NCBI RefSeq assembly: GCF_018130955.1
Contig: NZ_JAFCJM010000070.1
Span: 1-36,609 of the forward strand
DNA from: Bradyrhizobium liaoningense
Lineage (GTDB): Bacteria > Pseudomonadota > Alphaproteobacteria > Rhizobiales > Xanthobacteraceae
DNA: 36,609 bases
Direction of reading: 5' to 3'
The notes under the pieces are model-generated. The model had not been told where the DNA came from. It saw nothing but the letters and a program-made list of their open reading frames with translations, and did not search any database. A program made the translations under genes and the position numbers. This document shows, piece by piece, positions 32,772 through 36,609 of the stretch. The number at the start of each line of letters is the position of its first letter. Position 1 is the first letter of the stretch.

Positions 32772-33713
32772 TTATTCTGCCGCCTGCGCCGATTGGATGG
32801 CGGGCAAGTTTTGCACGAGTGCGGTCAGTTCCGCCATCTCCTGTTGGGTCAGGTCGGTGAGCGGCGGACGGACCGGGCCGGAATCGCGACCGATCACCTT
32901 CATGCCGGCCTTGATGATCGAAACCGCGTAACCCTTCTTGCGGTTGCGGATCGCGATCAGCGGCAGGATGAAATTCTTCAGGCCGGCCTGGATCGACTCA
33001 TGATCGCGCCTGCGCACCGCGGCGTAGAACTTCGTGGCGAACTCAGGGACGAAGTTGAACACGGCGGAGGAATAGGTGGTCACGCCCATGTCGAGATAAG
33101 GCAGTGCGAAGGTCTCGGCAGTCGGCAGGCCGCCGATATAGGTCAGGCGATCGCCGAGCTTGGTGTAGACGCGGGTCATCAGCTCGATGTCACCGATGCC
33201 GTCCTTGTAGCCGACGAGGTTCGGGCAGCGCTCGGCCAGACGCGCGAGCGTATCGGGCTGGAGAATGGCATTGTCGCGGTTGTAGACGATGACGCCGATC
33301 TTGACGCTGGCGCAGATCGCTTCGACATGGGCGGCAAGGCCGTCCTGCTCGGAATGGGTGAGATAGGGCGGCAGCAGCAACAGGCCGTCGGCGCCGGCCT
33401 TTTCCGCGCCGATGGCGATCTCGCGGGCGATCGCGGTGCCGTAGCCGGTGCCGGCGAGCACGGGCACGCGGCCCTTGGTCTCCTCGATCGCGACCTTGAC
33501 CACCTGCGGCACTTCCGTCGGCGTCAGCGAGAAGAACTCGCCGGTGCCGCCGGCGGCGAACAGGCCGGCGACGTCATAGCCGCACAGCCAGTCCATGTTG
33601 GCGCGATAGGTCGCCTCGTCGAACGAATAGTCGGCCTTGAACGGCGTGACGGGGAAGGACAGCAGGCCGGAACCGATCTTTGCGGCCATCTCCTGCGGGG
33701 TCATCTTGCTCAT
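32772..33713 (-). CDS. kdgD: 5-dehydro-4-deoxyglucarate dehydratase (DapA superfamily)
   Basis: This 313-residue cytoplasmic aldolase-superfamily enzyme decarboxylates and dehydrates 5-keto-4-deoxy-D-glucarate to 2,5-dioxovalerate. GGTGEFFSLT (55-64) is the carboxylate-binding loop, Tyr144 (VIVYNRD) the proton relay, and Lys170 (VGYKDGIG) forms the Schiff base. The ATG at 33713 with GGGAG eight bases upstream is preferred over the GTG at 33722. It is the first structural gene of the block kdgD-gudD-dehydrogenase-garD. A promoter-like sequence lies 90-117 bases upstream. Confidence 0.93.
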   Translation of the reverse strand: MSKMTPQEMAAKIGSGLLSFPVTPFKADYSFDEATYRANMDWLCGYDVAGLFAAGGTGEFFSLTPTEVPQVVKVAIEETKGRVPVLAGTGYGTAIAREIAIGAEKAGADGLLLLPPYLTHSEQDGLAAHVEAICASVKIGVIVYNRDNAILQPDTLARLAERCPNLVGYKDGIGDIELMTRVYTKLGDRLTYIGGLPTAETFALPYLDMGVTTYSSAVFNFVPEFATKFYAAVRRRDHESIQAGLKNFILPLIAIRNRKKGYAVSIIKAGMKVIGRDSGPVRPPLTDLTQQEMAELTALVQNLPAIQSAQAAE

Positions 33714-33801
33714 GGGCGCCACTCCCTTTTGGCTTTGGGGGACGCGCGAGGGGCGCGCGTCGATGTTGCGGGGGACGCGAGGACGCGTCCATGGGCCATG
33801 T

Positions 33802-33830
33802 ACTTAAGAGACCATTCAATGCGCGTCCAA
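33802..33830 (-). promoter_or_regulatory. Putative sigma-70 promoter of the kdgD operon
   Basis: On the minus strand TTGGAC (33830-33825) and TTAAGT (33807-33802) are separated by exactly 17 bases. Four of six bases match in each of the -35 and -10 consensus hexamers. Transcription would begin near 33795, about 80 bases before the kdgD start. The 151-base gap to the lysR stop leaves room for an operator. Confidence 0.45.
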
Positions 33831-33864
33831 GCCAAAGCCTATATCGAATGATGCGTCTTGAGCA

Positions 33865-34770
33865 TCAATCTTCCATCGCTTCCGCCGAGCCCAGCTCGCC
33901 CGCGATCTTCACCAGCGTGGCGAGCAGCGGGTTCTCGTCGTCGCGGCGCCACACCATGAACAACTCGGCCGGGACGCGCGTGCGCAGCTTCAGCGGGCGC
34001 AAACGCACGTCCGATATTTTCAGGCTGGCGGCGGCGGCCGGCACGATGGAGAGGCCGAGGCCGGCGCGCACCATCGCGAGGATGGAGTGGATCTGGCTCA
34101 AATGCTGGACGTAACGCGGCAATATGTCGGCGCGCGTGAACAGCGCCACCAGCAGGTCGTGGAAGTAGCGGCTCTCATAGGGCGAGTACATCACGAAGGG
34201 CTGGTTGTCGAAGTCCTTGATCGTGACGGATTCTGCATTGGCGAGCGGATGCTTCTTGGGGATAGCGGCGAGCAGGGGCTCGGCCACCACCCGGCGGCTG
34301 GCAATCTCGGGCCGCGCGATCGGCGGACGCAGCAGGCCGGCGTCGATCTGGCCGGAGGCCAGCGCCTCGAACTGGTCGCCCGACACCATCTCCTTCAGCG
34401 AGAAGTCGACCTCGGGCATTTTTGCGCGGCAGGCGGCGACGAGCTCGGGCAGGAAGCCGTAGGCGGCGGCGGCCGTGAAGCCGATCTTCAGCGAGCCGGT
34501 TTTGCCGAGTGCGATGCGGCGGGCCACCTGCGAGGCGCTCTCGGCGAGTTTCAGGATGCGGCGTGCTTCGGGCAGAAAACTGCGGCCCGCGGGGGTCAGA
34601 CGCACCGAGCGGCTGGTGCGCTCCAGGAGCGGCGCGTCGATGATGTGCTCGAGCACCTGGATCTGCCGCGACAGCGGCGGCTGGGTCATGTTCAGCCGTG
34701 CCGCGGCGCGGCCGAAATGCAATTCCTCCGCCACGGTCACGAAACAGCGGAGCTGGTTGAGGTCGAACAT
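33865..34770 (-). CDS. LysR-type regulator of the glucarate/galactarate cluster
   Basis: This is a 301-residue DNA-binding protein. The winged helix covers about 1-60 (MFDLNQLRCFVTVAEELHFGRAAARLNMTQPPLSRQIQVLE) and the effector-binding domain about 90-295. The Arg and Tyr in MYSPYESRYFHDLL suit an acidic sugar ligand. It lies between the transporter and the catabolic genes, all in one direction, which makes a local control role likely. The ATG at 34770 gives the standard LysR N-terminus. An ATG at 34818 with GGGGGTGAT upstream would add 16 residues and cannot be excluded. Confidence 0.9.
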   Translation of the reverse strand: MFDLNQLRCFVTVAEELHFGRAAARLNMTQPPLSRQIQVLEHIIDAPLLERTSRSVRLTPAGRSFLPEARRILKLAESASQVARRIALGKTGSLKIGFTAAAAYGFLPELVAACRAKMPEVDFSLKEMVSGDQFEALASGQIDAGLLRPPIARPEIASRRVVAEPLLAAIPKKHPLANAESVTIKDFDNQPFVMYSPYESRYFHDLLVALFTRADILPRYVQHLSQIHSILAMVRAGLGLSIVPAAAASLKISDVRLRPLKLRTRVPAELFMVWRRDDENPLLATLVKIAGELGSAEAMED

Positions 34771-34830
34771 TGATACAGACCGTAGATGGATAAGGCGCTT
34801 CTCCGGCATTTCTAGCATCGATCACCCCCG

Positions 34831-34861
34831 AAACAAAGACGGCGGCTTTGGAGGGCCGCCG
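34831..34861 (-). terminator. Putative terminator between the transporter and lysR
   Basis: On the minus strand CGGCGGC and GCCGCCG form a 7-base-pair stem around an 8-base loop, followed by TCTTTGTTT. It lies just past the transporter stop codon at 34900, so lysR may have its own promoter. The stem is short and the T run is interrupted. Confidence 0.5.
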
Positions 34862-34899
34862 CGAGTTGCCTGATCCAGCACCGCCCTTGGGCGGGGCGC

Positions 34900-36255
34900 T
34901 CAGGAGGAAGGCTTCAGCACCACACGCTCGATCTTGCCGACGATGGCCAGGTAGGCGATGGCGGCGACCAGTGCGTTGGCGCCGACGAAGACCAGCGCAC
35001 CGTTGAACGAGCCGGTCGCGGCCAGGATGTAGCCGATCACGATCGGCGTGGTGATCGAGGAGAGGTTGCCAAACGTGTTGAACAGGCCGCCGGAGACGCC
35101 GCCGGCTTCCTTGGGCGAGGTGTCGGAAACGACCGCCCAGCCGAGCGCGCCGATGCCCTTGCCGAAGAAGGCGAGCGCCATGAAGCCGACCACCAGCGCC
35201 TGTCCGTCGACATAGTTGCAGGCGATGATCGACATCGACAGCAGCATGCCGCCGACGATCGGGATTTTGCGCGCCAGCGTCAGCGAGTTGGTCTTGCGCA
35301 AAATCGCGTCCGAGATGATGCCGCCGAGCACGCCGCCGATGAAGCCGCACAAGGCCGGCAGCGTCGCGACGAAGCCCGCCTGCAGGATGGACAGACCGCG
35401 CTCCTTGACGAGGTAGACCGGAAACCAAGTCAGGAAGAAATAGGTCAGCGTGTTGATGCAGTACTGGCCGACATAGACGCCGAGCATCATGCGGTTGCCG
35501 AGCAATTGCCGGATGTGATCCCACTTCGGCCCGGAGTCCGTCGCGCGCTCGTCCTTCAGATCGTCCTTGGGCGCGTCGAGATCGACCAGCGCGCCACCCT
35601 CCCTGATGTAGTCGAATTCGGCGTCGTTGATGCCGGGGTGTTCCTTCGGCCCGTAGATGGTCTTGAGCCAGACCATGCCCATGACGATGCCGAGCCCGCC
35701 CATCACGAAGAAGACGTAGCGCCAGCCATAGGCGTGGGCGATCCAGCCCATCAGCGGCGCGAACAGCACGGTCGCGAAATACTGTCCCGAGTTGAAGAAG
35801 GCCGATGCGGTGCCGCGCTCATTGCCGGGGAACCAGGCCGCGACGATGCGCGCGTTGGCCGGGAACGACGGGGCTTCCGCGATGCCGACCAGGAAACGCA
35901 GCGCGAACAGCACGGTGACGGCGGCGGCTCCGTTGAAGAAGCCGATCCAGCCCTGCATCATCGTGAAGATCGACCAGATGATGATGCTGAAGGCGTAGAC
36001 GATGCGCGAGCCGTAGCGGTCGAGCAGCCAGCCGCCCGGAACTTGCGCTGCGACATAGGACCAGCCGAACGCCGAGAAGATGTAGCCCATTGCAACGGGA
36101 TCGAGATGCAGTTCCTTGGACAGCGCGGGCCCTGCGATCGAGAGCGTGGCGCGATCAGCGTAGTTCACGGTCGTAACCAGGAACAACATGGTCACGATGA
36201 AAAGCCTGACGCGGGATCTCCTCGCGTCTACGGCGGATGACACCACTGCGCTCAT
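34900..36255 (-). CDS. MFS glucarate/galactarate transporter (GudP-like)
   Basis: This 451-residue inner-membrane protein is nearly identical in length to E. coli GudP (450). Twelve hydrophobic segments are visible. NYADRATLSIAGPALSKELHLDP is the first-loop signature of the anion:cation symporter group, and GGWLLDRYGSRIVY is the MFS loop 2-3 motif. A long hydrophilic central loop lies near 205-260. It would bring in glucarate or galactarate with H+. The ATG at 36255 follows GAGGAGG by seven bases; the frame extends 21 codons further up without a better site. Its substrate is inferred from the genes behind it. Confidence 0.87.
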   Translation of the reverse strand: MSAVVSSAVDARRSRVRLFIVTMLFLVTTVNYADRATLSIAGPALSKELHLDPVAMGYIFSAFGWSYVAAQVPGGWLLDRYGSRIVYAFSIIIWSIFTMMQGWIGFFNGAAAVTVLFALRFLVGIAEAPSFPANARIVAAWFPGNERGTASAFFNSGQYFATVLFAPLMGWIAHAYGWRYVFFVMGGLGIVMGMVWLKTIYGPKEHPGINDAEFDYIREGGALVDLDAPKDDLKDERATDSGPKWDHIRQLLGNRMMLGVYVGQYCINTLTYFFLTWFPVYLVKERGLSILQAGFVATLPALCGFIGGVLGGIISDAILRKTNSLTLARKIPIVGGMLLSMSIIACNYVDGQALVVGFMALAFFGKGIGALGWAVVSDTSPKEAGGVSGGLFNTFGNLSSITTPIVIGYILAATGSFNGALVFVGANALVAAIAYLAIVGKIERVVLKPSS

Positions 36256-36398
36256 CACGCGCCTCCTCGAAATATTTCCTCGAGGCCTTGTTAGTGGCGC
36301 GCGGCGCGCTGAGTCCAAGTTGAAGGGGGTATCGATTGATGCCGAATTTGGATTGATGCGGTGGGAGTGAGATGCGCGCTTGTTGCCTCACGCTCAAC

Positions 36399-36504
36399 TG
36401 TCATTCCCCGCGACCCGGCTACGCCAACGGCTTCGCCGGGGCTTGCAGTCTTGGGGCGCCGAAGCTTTAGCGTAGGCGGGGAATCCAGTACGCCGCGGCC
36501 TCTC
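36399..36504. repeat. GTCATTCCCCGCG repeat with a nested palindrome inserted
   Basis: The left arm TGTCATTCCCCGCG ends at 36412 and the right arm GCGGGGAATCCAGTAC resumes at 36476. The copy at 28014 has only AAA between these arms. The 63 intervening bases form an imperfect palindrome (CTACGCC-AA-CGGCTTCG against CGAAGCTTTAGCGTAG). I see no gene in the 36256-36579 gap. Confidence 0.7.
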
Positions 36505-36579
36505 TGTGTTCGTCACCGCCCTCTGGAATACCGGGCGGATTCAACCGGTCGTCGCGACACTCTGCCAAAGGAGGTTGCG

Positions 36580-36609
36580 ATGAAGGGTGGTGATCAGTGT
36601 TCGGGTCGG
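36580..36609 (+). CDS. Possible start of a gene, cut by the window edge
   Basis: The sequence AAAGGAGGTTGCG precedes an ATG at 36580, an almost perfect ribosome binding site at the right spacing. Ten codons are visible (MKGGDQCSGR) with no stop. No family can be named from so little. Confidence 0.4.
   Translation, partial: MKGGDQCSGR

Overview
The window is a chromosomal segment of a GC-rich alphaproteobacterium, very probably Bradyrhizobium or a close relative. The evidence is the protein families, the dense alpha-proteobacterial codon use, and several intergenic palindromes typical of that genus (CCTCTCCCC...GGGGAGAGG, GTCATTCCCCGCG...CGGGGAAT, GAGCATGATC...GATCATGC, CGTTCCGG-AGA-CCGGAACG). 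No rRNA, tRNA, CRISPR array or intact insertion sequence was seen. The left edge carries what may be the tail of an IS-like element.

Layout. Positions 1-3700: a secreted caspase-like (C14) protein, a group II truncated haemoglobin, an RbsD/FucU-type protein and a small exported protein, with Crp/Fnr-type palindromes in the two intergenic gaps. 3900-7550: an Ala/Glu/Pro-rich protein of unknown function, then a converging MFS transporter and dipeptide epimerase. 7695-10500: an MlaE-MlaF-MlaD lipid transport operon with a STAS domain fused to the permease. 10740-16820: a monocarboxylate-type uptake system. It consists of a small DUF3311-like membrane protein, an SSS symporter resembling MctP, a giant sensor kinase with its own SSS-type membrane domain, and a LuxR-type response regulator resembling MctS/MctR or CrbS/CrbR.

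16880-22640: a 1919-residue inner-membrane coiled-coil protein, probably the homologue of the growth pole ring protein GPR (RgsE in Sinorhizobium). About 715 residues follow an unbroken 11-residue register, including ten exact 44-residue repeats. Its upstream gap, shared with an Hpt-domain gene, holds TTAA-N7-TTAA sequences like CtrA sites. 23530-27790: a 2Fe-2S ferredoxin, a 4HBT thioesterase, a ferredoxin-NADP reductase, a DUF2147 protein, an N-terminally short sulfotransferase-like ORF and a small exported protein.

28130-36255: a complete D-glucarate/galactarate catabolic cluster, all on the minus strand. In transcription order it is MFS transporter, LysR regulator, KdgD, GudD, 2,5-dioxovalerate dehydrogenase, GarD. 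Uptake by the transporter feeds GudD and GarD, which both give 5-keto-4-deoxyglucarate. KdgD makes 2,5-dioxovalerate from it and the aldehyde dehydrogenase delivers 2-oxoglutarate to the TCA cycle. The last bases (36580 on) appear to begin another gene.
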